64,000 nucleotides of DNA, from assembly GCF_032118995.1 (NCBI RefSeq), contig NC_092649.1, positions 18,479,332-18,543,331 of the forward strand. The letters run 5' to 3'. The position numbers were made by a program, and so were the translations under genes. Shown piece after piece: positions 21,148 through 31,096 of the stretch (positions are counted from its first letter, which is position 1; each line of letters starts with the position of its first letter). The notes beneath the pieces were generated by a model, which saw only the letters and a program-made list of their open reading frames with translations, searched no databases and was not told the DNA's origin. This stretch comes from Asterias amurensis (Eukaryota > Echinodermata > Asteroidea > Forcipulatida > Asteriidae).

Positions 21148-21540
21148 ATGTCAGACAACATATATCTCAGACAAACCGAGGTTCTTTACTTTACCAGTAA
21201 ATTTAGACAGAGTCTTAAACTTGAGTCTTTCATCCTTGATGGCACGGCTGTCATTACAGTGGCAGATCCTGCCAAAAATCTTGGGGTCAAACTTGATAAC
21301 CATCTTACAATGCATGCTTATGTAAATGATACCTGTAGAGCTGCTTCATTTGCACTTCATAAAATTGGTACAATACGGTCTTTCTTAAACAAGATATCAA
21401 CAGAAAGACTCTACCATGCACATGTAATGTCTCTCATTGATTTTTGTAACAGCATTTTTTATGGTCTTCCTGACGTATATTAACAAGGTTCAGAAAATCC
21501 AAAACTCCGCTGCTCATGTTGTATTGTTCCTCAAAAACTA
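21148..21540 (+). pseudogene. Reverse-transcriptase fragment of an L2/CR1-like LINE
   Basis: DPAKNLGVKLDNHLTMHAYV is followed by NDTCRAASFALHKIGTIRSF and LIDFCNSIFYGLP, the typical thumb/connection region after the RT palm (NLGVxLD...SRLDYCNSLLYGLP). A TAA interrupts after DVY, and the text resumes as a decayed VQKIQNSAAHVV. Fragment only; the catalytic residues are not included. Confidence 0.85.
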
Positions 21541-21668
21541 AGATGTTGGGCCTTCTGTAAACTTATTGAAAATCATTTGTCAAGTATTTTTCTAAATGTG
21601 GCATTTTTGTGATTTTTATTATGGGAATTATAATGTCATGTATGTTTTGATTTCATCTTGGTTGCCAT

Positions 21669-22031
21669 AATAATAATAATAACTTTCGATTTATATAGCG
21701 CCTAATAACTAACACTTAATTCTCTAAGCGCTTTACATTAGTGCCCTGGTCATAGGGCCAATAACATCCCTTTTTAATGTTTCTCAGCTCCCTTGGGAGT
21801 ATACAACCTTGGCAACAGTTTATATCGCTCCAAAGGCTTTTTCATTCACAATATCAACCTCTACCCTCGCAGGTAACCATTTGTACCCCTGGGTGAAGAG
21901 AAGCAATTATAGTAAAGTATCTTGCTCAAGGACACAAGTGTCACGACCGGGATTCGAACCCACACTCCGGTGAAAACGCACCGGAACTTGAATTCGATGC
22001 TCTTAACCACTCGGCCATGACACTCTACAAA
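21669..22031 (-). mobile_element. Full-length tRNA-headed SINE inserted in a module A copy
   Basis: Minus strand: A box TGGCCGAGTGGTTAAGAGC, B box GGTTCGAATCCCGGTCGTGA (tRNA-Leu/Ser-like head), body, GGCGCTATATAAATCGAAAG and a TTATTATTATTA tail. TGCCAT lies on both sides (21663-21668, 22032-22037). The tail matches the 3' tail of the LINE remnants in the window. Confidence 0.88.
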
Positions 22032-22161
22032 TGCCATGCTGGCTGTGTGCTAAGACAGGGTTGGCTGCTGCTACTAGCACAGATGATGAAAGCATGTCAA
22101 CCTTGAACGAAAGAACATCGGTGAAGGTTCTACAGCATAGACTGCCATGACATCATTGAAG
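22032..22161 (+). repeat. Module A, first copy (interrupted upstream by the SINE)
   Basis: TGCCATGCTGGCTGT...GGTTGGCTGCTGCT...GATGATGAAAGCATGTCAAC...ATTGAAG followed by GTATGC. The last 100 nt match the other A copies. Confidence 0.75.
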
Positions 22162-23041
22162 GTATGCATGACTATTGAACCTTTGAGTTAATTACACCTC
22201 TATTGTTCCCAAGCATCAGCTATACCATCTCTGATAAGCAGAATGTTGAGTCCCTCAAAGCTGAATCAATTTCCAACTCGCTACAAGTTCAAGGCTCAAT
22301 GGTGGACGCGATCTCTTGAAATTGGTAAAGTGTGTGTATAGCGTTGTGGTACTTTCCTTAGCTAGTTGAAGTGCTATATTAATACCTTGTACTATTATTG
22401 TCCAGTCCTTTAAAAGCTTACCAACCAAATGACTTTTGTTACTCTAAAATTTAAATTTGTATTCTCGCTTGATGTTGTGGTGCCTTTGATTTTTTCAGAA
22501 AAACTCCTATTGTCCAGTTTTGTGGCATCTCTTGAACCTATACCAAGTTCAGCATCTCTTGAAACCATACCTAGTTCATGTTAAACTTCTCAAGTAATTT
22601 TCAAAGAAACCTTGTACAATCTGTCGATGCCATTTCATGATGACGTTGTATGGCTGTAATTATTGTTTAAATACAGCCATGCAATGTCTTGCTCTGTCTT
22701 ACATTTGATGAAACGATTAATGCAGTGCAAATTAAGCCGTTCCAAGTTGGTGTTTTATCCCTAAAGTCATTTTATCTGGCAAATTTTTCCAAAGACACTT
22801 TACCATTATTGTTCTGTCCTTCTGATGTGACACAAGACCGGTGTGTTATGTAATTCTTGTGAGAGAACACAGTTCTATTACAGTGGAGAGAAGGGTTTGC
22901 CCTGGTGTTTCTGCAATGTTTGGCAAATGATGTTGTATATATATGGGTCTTGTATTTCAACAACTATGCATAACTGTCATAAGCATTATGGCTCTCATTA
23001 ACTAAAGGTCATGCTTTATAAATGCTTGATTTTATTATTTT

Positions 23042-23110
23042 TCAACTACTTCAGATCGAGGAGGCTCTTGAAGCACCACCTTGCTCTCAAGTGGTATTTC
23101 AACTCATTTG
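23042..23110 (+). repeat. Module C, truncated copy
   Basis: ACTTCAG acceptor-like end, then ATCGAGGAGGCTCTTGAAG and CACCTTGCTCTCAAG; the middle is deleted relative to 37533-37727. Confidence 0.55.
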
Positions 23111-23595
23111 TTTTGTAATTTTGTAAACTCTTGTTTTGTTGTTCTCAACCTTGTTAAGGAGATGTAAATTTTTTGAGAATAAAACGAAGGTATTTCAAGA
23201 ACTGTTGAATCTGATGATTTTTCAACTCTTAAAATCCCAAAAGTACATTACAATCGTAAAGATTGTATATATTATAAAAGTGTATATTGTGATGTCATTT
23301 TAGTTTTTCCAAAGCATATAATTATTGTCCAGTCATTTAAAAAATTGCCATCTTCAAAAACTGATGTGCCAACTCTTTAATGTTCTTATTACACTGATTT
23401 GTACACGAGGCTATATTATAAGTTATCACACAAGCTATGGAATACAGAAAAATATAGCGCTTTTAGCACAAAAATGCATTACAATCGTAATGATTTTCCA
23501 TTTCTCAACTCTTAAATTGTTACCAATTGTATATTGTGGGTGGTGCCGTTTAGGTGCCACATAATTATTGTCCAGTCATTTAAAAACTTGCCATC

Positions 23596-24194
23596 TTAAA
23601 GTCACCTGGAAATATAATTTTTATTTTTTCAAACTTAAGAGTAAATGTTTATTACCCCAAAAAACATTTTTTTAAGTAATCGTTTGTCACGATTTATATG
23701 TTTAAATAAAAGTTAACGTTGTTTGGGGGTTGACTCCGCCTACCCCTTTTGTGACGTCAATCGAGGCAGATTTTGCCTTGATGCGTAGAGTAAACACACG
23801 CGCATAGTACATGCAAGTCCAAGTCCTTGAGTTTGTACGTTTCAAAAAAGTTGTTTTCTTGCATTTTTCTGGCAATGCCGACCAAGTGTATTGCCGCTGG
23901 ATTTAGCAAAACAACTAAATATGGGGTCAGTCTTCATGGCTGGTCAGACTCACAAGAGCAATAGTGCCTAGTGGTCCGGTCCGACGTCATTTTCAGCACT
24001 GTGCAGCAAAGTATCGAGCCTCGATTGACGTCACGAACAGCGCCCTCTAGGGTCGGGCCGACTCTTAAATTTGTAAACAAGATAACTAATTTTTTAGAAC
24101 CTTAGTAAACTGTTTATTCACATTCCACCCATCAAAACACATATTAGTGACAACAGCTTCATTTTGACAAAATACCATTTCCAGGTGACTTTAA
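23596..24194. mobile_element. TTAA-flanked element with AAAGTCACCTGGAAAT ends
   Basis: TTAAAGTCACCTGGAAAT at the left and ATTTCCAGGTGACTTTAA at the right, with a second inverted pair inside (GTGACGTCAATCGAGGC / GCCTCGATTGACGTCAC). About 600 bp, no transposase. Its right TTAA is shared with the next element. Confidence 0.85.
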
Positions 24195-24577
24195 AGGCAG
24201 TGGACACTATTGGTAATTACTCAAACTAATTATTAGCATAAAACTTGGTAACGGTAATGGGGGGGGGGGCTGTTGATGGTATAAAACTTGAGGGAAACGG
24301 CTCCCTTTGAAGTAACCTGGTTTTCGAGGAAGAAGTAATTTTCCACGAAGTTGATTTTGAGACCTCAGAATTTAAAAGGTTGAGGTCTTGAAATCGAGCA
24401 TCTGAAAGCACACAACTTAATTGCTTCGTGTGACAAGGGTGATTTTTCTTTCCTTATCTCGCAATTTCGACAATCAAACGAGCTCAACTTCACAGGTTTG
24501 ATATTTTTGTCAAATGTTGAAATACACCAAGAATGAAGACTGGCTTTGACAATATTACCAAACGTGTTCAGTGCCTT
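24191..24577. mobile_element. TTAA MITE abutting the previous element
   Basis: TTAAAGGCAGTGGACACTAT start; the right end is decayed (GTTCAGTGCCTTGTG) and lacks TTAA. The interior palindrome is preserved. Confidence 0.8.
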
Positions 24578-24649
24578 GTGATGATTTTTCAACAGTCAAA
24601 ATGTTCACTAGCCTCGATCTGGAAAAAACTTGATATCGTACCAATTTGT

Positions 24650-24910
24650 ACACAAAGCTGCCCTTGTTGCCATTTTTTAGGGCAAATTTTGTTGCGTTTT
24701 TTCGAAATTTGATATACGCCTTGTTGCTTTTTAGCCTTTTAGGGTAAAATTTGTTGCATTTTCAGGCAAAATTTGATAAGCACACAAGCCTTGTTGCTTA
24801 TTAGGGCAAATTGTTGCATTTTCAGAGCAATTTGTTTTTGCATTTTCAGGCAAAATTTGTTAATAGCCTTGTTGCATTGTATTGTAGGACAAAATTTTAT
24901 AGTTTCGTTG
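24650..24910. repeat. Minisatellite of CCTTGTTGC / GGCAAAATTTG blocks
   Basis: At least five repeats of GCCTTGTTGC, AGGGCAAATT, GTTGCATTTTCAGGC and AAAATTTG in variable order. Confidence 0.75.
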
Positions 24911-25020
24911 AGTGAACATCATGTTATAATTGCTTTTTATCATTATTTTAATCGTGGAGCATATCGTCTGTTGAATGAAAAGTCACAATTAATGTCAGAC
25001 AGTGTGTATGTACTGCCTGC

Positions 25021-25096
25021 GGTTCACCCGTTCACCCACCCACCCACCCACCCGTTCACCCACCCACCCACCCACCCGTTCACCCACCCACCCACA
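25021..25096. repeat. (CACC)n tract with GTT interruptions
   Basis: Three blocks of CACCCACCCACCCACCC separated by GTT. The minus strand reads GGGTGGGTGGGTGGG, which fits the G-quadruplex consensus. Confidence 0.9.
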
Positions 25097-25540
25097 CGGC
25101 AGCATGCCCATCCCAAAGTGCTGCACGCTGCCGTCCGTAGAGCAAGGCCCTGCTCTAATTATTGAATGAAAATTTCGAAAAGCCAAAAAGTCACAGTGCC
25201 TGGTGGTTCACCCATTCGCACCCATTCACACCACACTGCAGCATGCCCACAGTGCAGTCCCATAAGCATACACGTACTACGTATGCTGTATGCTGCAGAG
25301 GAACAAGGCCTTTACCTTTGCTCTATGATGCTGCATGACCACAGGCTACCCGCCCACATATAGTGCTGCACGCTGCCTGCCTATGATGTTGAATGAAAAT
25401 TTCGAAATGCTAGACAGTGTGTAATGCCAGCCACTGCCGGCCTGATGTTTCACACACCACACGGCAGCATGCCCACAGTGCAGTCCCATGAGCATACACG
25501 TATGTATGCTGCATGCTGCCGCCGTCCGTAGACCTAAATT
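25085..25540. repeat. Tandem ~180-bp repeat with CGGCAGCATGC hairpins
   Basis: Three diverged units: CACACGGCAGCATGCCCA, then GTGCAGTCCCATAAGCATAC, GTATGCTGCATGCTGCCG and TTGAATGAAAATTTCGAAA. Local inverted pairs GGCAGCATGC / GCATGCTGCC occur in each. Confidence 0.7.
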
Positions 25541-25698
25541 CCACCGCCTTTCACTGCATGGGTTCTATTTCCCTAATTTTCGGGCCAGGAATCGGGCCAG
25601 AAATCAGGCCAGAAACTCGGCCAGCTTCAGCTCAATGGGGGAGCGAGCGGGGTTGAATAGTTGAATGCACCATGTACACTATATCACTACATTTTCAG

Positions 25699-25827
25699 AA
25701 CGTACGTGAGAACGAGTCCGGTGTGATTGGGGTGTTGACTTTCTTTGACGCAGCGCCAAGCATCGTGCCTCTGCTCTGTAACATCGTCATCCCGGCAGCT
25801 AGTGTGTGCAGCCACAGACAACATTAA
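25699..25827 (+). CDS. Orphan exon-like open frame, unknown
   Basis: After TTTTCAG the frame reads NVRENESGVIGVLTFFDAAP and ends SVCSHRQH-stop (42 codons). It is markedly GC-richer than its surroundings and free of repeat motifs. It could be a terminal exon of an unseen gene, a captured exon or chance. I do not recognise the protein. Confidence 0.25.
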   Translation, partial: NVRENESGVIGVLTFFDAAPSIVPLLCNIVIPAASVCSHRQH

Positions 25828-26100
25828 GGCAGCGATTTCTTGAGGCAATGGTTTTTTTTCTAGTGTTACAAGAGTTCCTAGTGTTATCTTTGTCCTTATC
25901 TTCAGTGCCAGTGTTGCTTGATGTCTTCATTAAGGTGATCCATTTGCAGCACACATTTGACTAAACTGGGATGCATAGCGTACTAGTAGTACACACAGTA
26001 AAGAGACGCACCCGCCTGTAAAAAACGTAAGTTATGGCAGTTGATCATATCTAAAAATCATGAAGATTATTTTTGAACTGAGCATACTGATTGTTTGCTG

Positions 26101-26232
26101 GGAAAAGTTTCCGTATGGCTCCACCACTTTTTCATTCGAAATAAAATAATATAGTATCTAATTTACCTGATTGATATATCCCTTTTTTGTAAAAATGAGT
26201 GCAAGGTGGTGGCGCCATACGGAAAGTTATCC
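26101..26232. mobile_element. MITE, GGAAAAGTTTCCGTATGG family, copy 3
   Basis: GGAAAAGTTTCCGTATGGCT at the left, complement of GGATAACTTTCCGTATGGCG at the right; inverted relative to copy 2. Confidence 0.85.
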
Positions 26233-27074
26233 GTTTGCTGACATCTATGTTTCCGAGATGTATTTAGAGATGTGAAGGCCTTTATCCAAAAACCTAATTG
26301 ACTGTGAGGCTCTGTGAGGCAACGGCATAGCAAATAGCCGATGTTTGCAAGAACCACCCTCATACACACACTAGGGCTGAATCCAATACCCGGTGAAATT
26401 AAAGACTGATGTAGTGCTGTACAGAGTTTAATTTTGTGCAAATACCTTACCCTGTCTGTCACTTACAAACCTGCAAAACTAAAATTTCTCAATGTTCAAA
26501 GTATTACAAATGTTGTGCTGTATTTGGTTGATGTTTCTCGAGGCTCTTGATGCTATTTCTCTAAATAATGCCAGTGTACCGATATATCAGCTCTCAAATT
26601 GTTCACAAGTGGATGTTGTCAACTATCAAACTGTATCCAAGTGCCAGTCCAACTCTCAAAAAATAAATCTTATACATTCCATCGCTACCCAATCTATCAA
26701 AACTTGCTGAGTTAGTTTGTTTTAACTCTGAAATAATGCTGGTATCCGCAAGTTTACGAAGGGAATAATAGGGAAGCGACAAGTTCTTTAATGGCCATTT
26801 AAAACGGGCAGGGTCCTTGCCGTGTGAGGCCCCAGCTGAAGGCGAGGGCCTTTATCACATGGCAATGAACATCCGTTAAAGAACGAGTCACTACTCTTTT
26901 ATTCCCATTTATAAATGTCTTTTTGGTTAAAAGGCGTAAAAAAGTTTCCGACGTGCTTTTGAGCTCTGTGTGTTGCATTATTATTACTGAGATGCCTATT
27001 TCCGACAGTTTCCGGTTCCCTTCGTGCACATAAAGCCTTGGTGCAACTCGTTCTCGTTTTCCTTTCACACACAG

Positions 27075-27166
27075 CACGGCCAACTCACCGACAGCACCCG
27101 CATTGCCCGTAACAAGAAACGTCTTGCACGAAGACTAGCCAACAGGAATAGCGAAACTGTCTTGAG
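27075..27166 (+). CDS. Orphan exon-like segment, unknown
   Basis: After TTTCACACACAG the frame reads HGQLTDSTRIARNKKRLARR then LANRNSETVLR, followed by GTATTT. Basic, GC-rich and open, between AT-rich repeats. It may be a captured exon; no family recognised. Confidence 0.25.
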
Positions 27167-28091
27167 GTATTTATGAATATTTATTTATAGTTTATTCATA
27201 TTTCTCCACACCATGCAAAGCTTCAAACTATACTTATTCTGAAAAATTTTCTTAAAGTGAATGTCGTTCTTTCTCTGTTAATTGTCTCCAGGCTAATGCT
27301 GCGCAAGTTATTCAGTACCTGTAGAATTTCAAAACCCGAAGAGTTTTAATTAACTGATAAATTGTTCCATGAAGCCAGTTTGGTTTAGTCTGGGAATTGA
27401 CTATAGCACATTTCAAAAACAAACAGATCAGAAGCTTTTATTTATTTTTGTTAACTTTTCCTTGGTTGGTTGTTTTGCAAATTTTTTGTTTACCTGTCAC
27501 TCACAGTCCTGCCAATCTAAAACTTCTCAATGCTCAAATATTACTGATGTGCTGTAATTGTTTTCCGAGGCTTATGATGTTTATTTCTCCACATTTTGCC
27601 AACGTACGATATTTCAGCTCTGAAATTGTTCACAAGTGGATGTTGTAATATTTATTTTCCCAAAGCATTGTGCCATCTCTCAAAGACTTGCCAACCTAAT
27701 GATTTTGTTAATTATCAATAGTGTCTTTAAAAAACGGCAAAAACAACAAGAAATTGAAGTAACAAAAACAGACAAACCTAGACAAGTGCAACAGGAAGAA
27801 TCATGGAAAACAAAGCAAGAAAACACCAAATCAATAAATAAAAAAATAAATCAATAATTAGTCAATTAAAGTACTTATTAAATACTTATTTAATCAAATT
27901 TAGTCAATAACAAATATATCGTGTAACTCACAAACCTACCAATCTAAAACTTCTCAATGTTAAAATTATAACTGATGTATGTACTGTTGTGCTGTATTCG
28001 GGTTGATATTTCTGGAGACTCGTGTATATTTCTAAATATATTTCTAAATGTTGCCAATGTACCGATATTTCACCTCTAAAATTGTTAACAA

Positions 28092-28463
28092 GTGGATGTT
28101 GTAATATTTATTTTCCCTACGCGTGTTGTGCCGTCCCACTCAAATACTATGACGTCACCCGGAGCAGGGCACCTTATACCGCATACATTCTACAGTTGCT
28201 TTCCAGAAATTGGTTCTGAGTTGGTTTCACGTGTGTGGGATGCAGCGGCAAACATCCGCGGTGATGATTTTTTTTCTGCACGCAATGCAAGTATATCGCG
28301 ATCGCTGTGTGCTACATTTCTTTTTTCGGAGTTCAATGTTCCTCTTGTGTATATGGGTATTCGTACGCTAGGTTCAAAAACTGGTTTATGTTCTGTTCAT
28401 GTTCTTTTTAAATCTCAAGTCGATTTTTACCATTTTTTGTTTGTTTTCTCCTTAAATTTATAA
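28092..28463 (+). other. 123-codon open frame partly in module E, partly unique
   Basis: The first ~14 codons are module E text; the rest (GAGHLIPHTFYSCFPEIGSE, VWDAAANIRGDDFFSARNAS) is unique and GC-richer until about 28330. It might be a fragment of a mobile-element or host ORF. No family recognised, and no upstream promoter or splice evidence. Confidence 0.2.
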
Positions 28464-30731
28464 ATTCTCCCAGAATTTATTTTTCCATACACACGGGTTT
28501 TTTTTGATATCTGGAAAAACTTAATGGCACTGTCTTTCAATATTAGCCCTTTTGTTTTTTTCCAAAGATCGTTTACAACTTCCTTTGACCTGTGTCCTAG
28601 TTTTTAAGTGTTATGTTAGTGTTATTATTTATTTATTATTGTTTACACAAATTAAACAACCTATACTAAAAACTATATGCAAACATACAATACAAATACT
28701 TCGTAAAAGGTCAATTAGTCCCAACTATATGATTAGTCAGTTTAAATTAAGCAGACAATTATTATGGTAAATAACTTTTGATATTTTGATTGTTTGCAAA
28801 CACTTGTGTGAATTATGATTTTTCATCAATTAGTTAATTAACTAATTTGTTTTAAATAAATTCAAAATACAAAATATCAGCTGAACATTATTAAGTGATA
28901 AGTCTTAGTTTGTTCAAAAAATATTATTCAAAAATTGCCTCTTCATTTAAAAATTGTTTAGTCTTTAAACAAAAATCTGTATGAGAGGTATCACAGCAAT
29001 TAAAGGGCCGCCATCATTTTGTGGACAAACTTGTACTCCATTATTTGTACTACTTTAAAATAATTTCAGATGATTTTAAGGGTCCAAGAAATGTCTCTGA
29101 AATGGCCTTAGATAGTACCAGAGAGCATCACGACCTAAAATTTCACCTATATATTGTTTTTCAATCCTCAAATATTATTCTCAAACAATTGTTGTTCCTC
29201 TTCTGAAATTCCACAAAGAGCAAGTTGTTTCGTAGGCCTACCTCAGAACTTTCTAACCTTAGGAGTTGTCAAATTATAAAGTGTTTCTGGAAGCCAGTAT
29301 TGTGACATCTCTGAAATGACACAAGCACAATTCAGAAAAGCTTTTTTTTTTTCTTCTAACCTAATTTTTGGAAAATTGGTTTGTGTTTAATTGTTCAAAT
29401 TATAGCCTAGTGTTGTGCTGTCTTTGGTTGATGTTGCTTGAGGCGCATGATGTTTATTCCTCTAAACTGATGTTTTACCTTAAAGAAGTTTTACAAGCTG
29501 ATGTCGTAATCTTTAATTGTCTCAATGCATGTTGACATATACTCAAAGACAACCTAACTCACAAACTGTTTCCCAGTGCTGGGCAAACTCTCAAAAGCCA
29601 ATCTATATACCATCATCTATATTACATTTTCCCTAAAAGAAATTGTAATGTTTTGTTGACTGTCTTTAAAACAAAATTACCAATCTTGTGATTTTTAATA
29701 CTGTTATTGATAATGTCATGTATGTCTTGATTCTGTTTCTGTTGCCATGCTGGTTGTTTCTTTGACAGAGTTGGCTGCTGCCTGCACAGATGATGAAAGC
29801 CTAACAACTTGGAACATCACTAGAAACTCACTGCAGACTATCCATGTGACTGGAAAGGTCGTGCTATCTAGAAACTCAATGCCTCACTCCAATTGCTGTT
29901 AGGTCAGCCATGTAACTGCAACTGTTATATGCAATGGGTAAGTTTTGAATTTTTATCCCATATCTACTAAATTTCAATATTTGTTTACTTTGTCTCATCA
30001 AACAAACTTGTCCCGTGGACAGGGGTCATAAATCTCGATTTTGTTTTACCTGATCCAGTCCTCAGACACTTGCAACTACAAAAAGTAAGTTTTTAACTTT
30101 TAACTGTTCTCAAACTGATTTTGTGTCATTTTATGAAATTTTACCAAAAATTGTGCCATTCTTTATAAATAAAATTGCAAATCTAGTGAGTGTTCAACTG
30201 TCATTTGTTTCAAATTTAATTAGTTGTTATCTCGTAGGATCCTTCTTTTTAATTGAATTTTTATGAAACTTGCCAATATAATCAAGGGCCGATCCTAGGA
30301 CGCCAACCCGGACCATGCCCCCCCCCCCCACTCAACTGTTAGGAGTGTATAATTTTGTGCCTGAAGTAGAGGCTATATTGACAAATCAAAGAACTTACTA
30401 AATCAGACAACCCTAGATGTAATCAAAAGATTTCCTTTGCCTCCTTAGGACATACCAGCTTCTATTAACTGTTTTTCCCTGAATGCCATTTGGAATTGTA
30501 CTTAAAAACTCGCAATCCAGAAACTATATCGATTTGCATATTTCATGTAAACTCATTGCTACATTCTTACTATTGCAGGTTATCCATGTGACAGCCACTC
30601 ACTGCTACACTCCAACCACGCCAGGTCATCCATTTTTATACTGACTGCTTCACTTTAACCAATTTAGGTCATCTGTGGGACAGGAACTATTATCTTCAAT
30701 GGGTAAGTCTTGAAGTTTATCCCATATCTAC

Positions 30732-31096
30732 TTAAAGGCAGTGGACATTATTGGTAATTACTCAAATAATTATGAGCGTAATGGGGAGAACTAGATCGTA
30801 AAAAAAACATTGTGAGAAACAGCTCCCTCTGAAGTGACAGAGTTTTCGAGAAAGAAGTAATTTTCCACGAATTTGATTTCAAGACCTCAGACTTAGAATT
30901 TGAGGTCTCAAAATCAATCATCTGAAAGCACACAATTTCGTGTGACACAGTGTTTTTTTCTTTCATTATTATCTCGCAACTTCGACGACCAATTGAGCTC
31001 AAATTCTCACAGGTTTATTGTTTTATGCATATGTTGAGATACATCAAGTGGGATTACTGGACTTTGACAATTACCAATAGTGTCCAGGGTCTTTAA
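30732..31096. mobile_element. TTAA MITE in a module D spacer
   Basis: TTAAAGGCAGTGGACATTAT at the left, AATAGTGTCCAGGGTCTTTAA-type right end, TTAA on both sides. Confidence 0.82.

Larger units (their letters stand above)
26462..29600 (+). repeat. Module E, four diverged copies
   Basis: Copies at about 26462-26665, 27485-27700, 27920-28110 and 29260-29600. Shared text: CAAACCTGCC-like start, TAAAACTTCTCAATGTTCAA, GTTGTGCTGTATTTGGTTGA, GTACCGATATTTCAGCTCT and TTCACAAGTGGATGTTGT. No conserved reading frame noticed. Confidence 0.65.

Noticed and set aside
14000..21500. TREX1, the gene next to ATRIP in mammals
   Set aside because: No exonuclease motif or long frame was found downstream of ATRIP; mammalian synteny is not kept in this window.
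21930..22025. Functional tRNA gene on the minus strand (also at 14330-14400 and 3378-3430)
   Set aside because: A and B boxes are followed by a SINE body and repeat tail, with target duplication in one case. These are SINE heads.
25021..25186. GGWVGERVGGWVGERV repeat frame on the minus strand
   Set aside because: Translation of the (CACC)n tract, not a gene.
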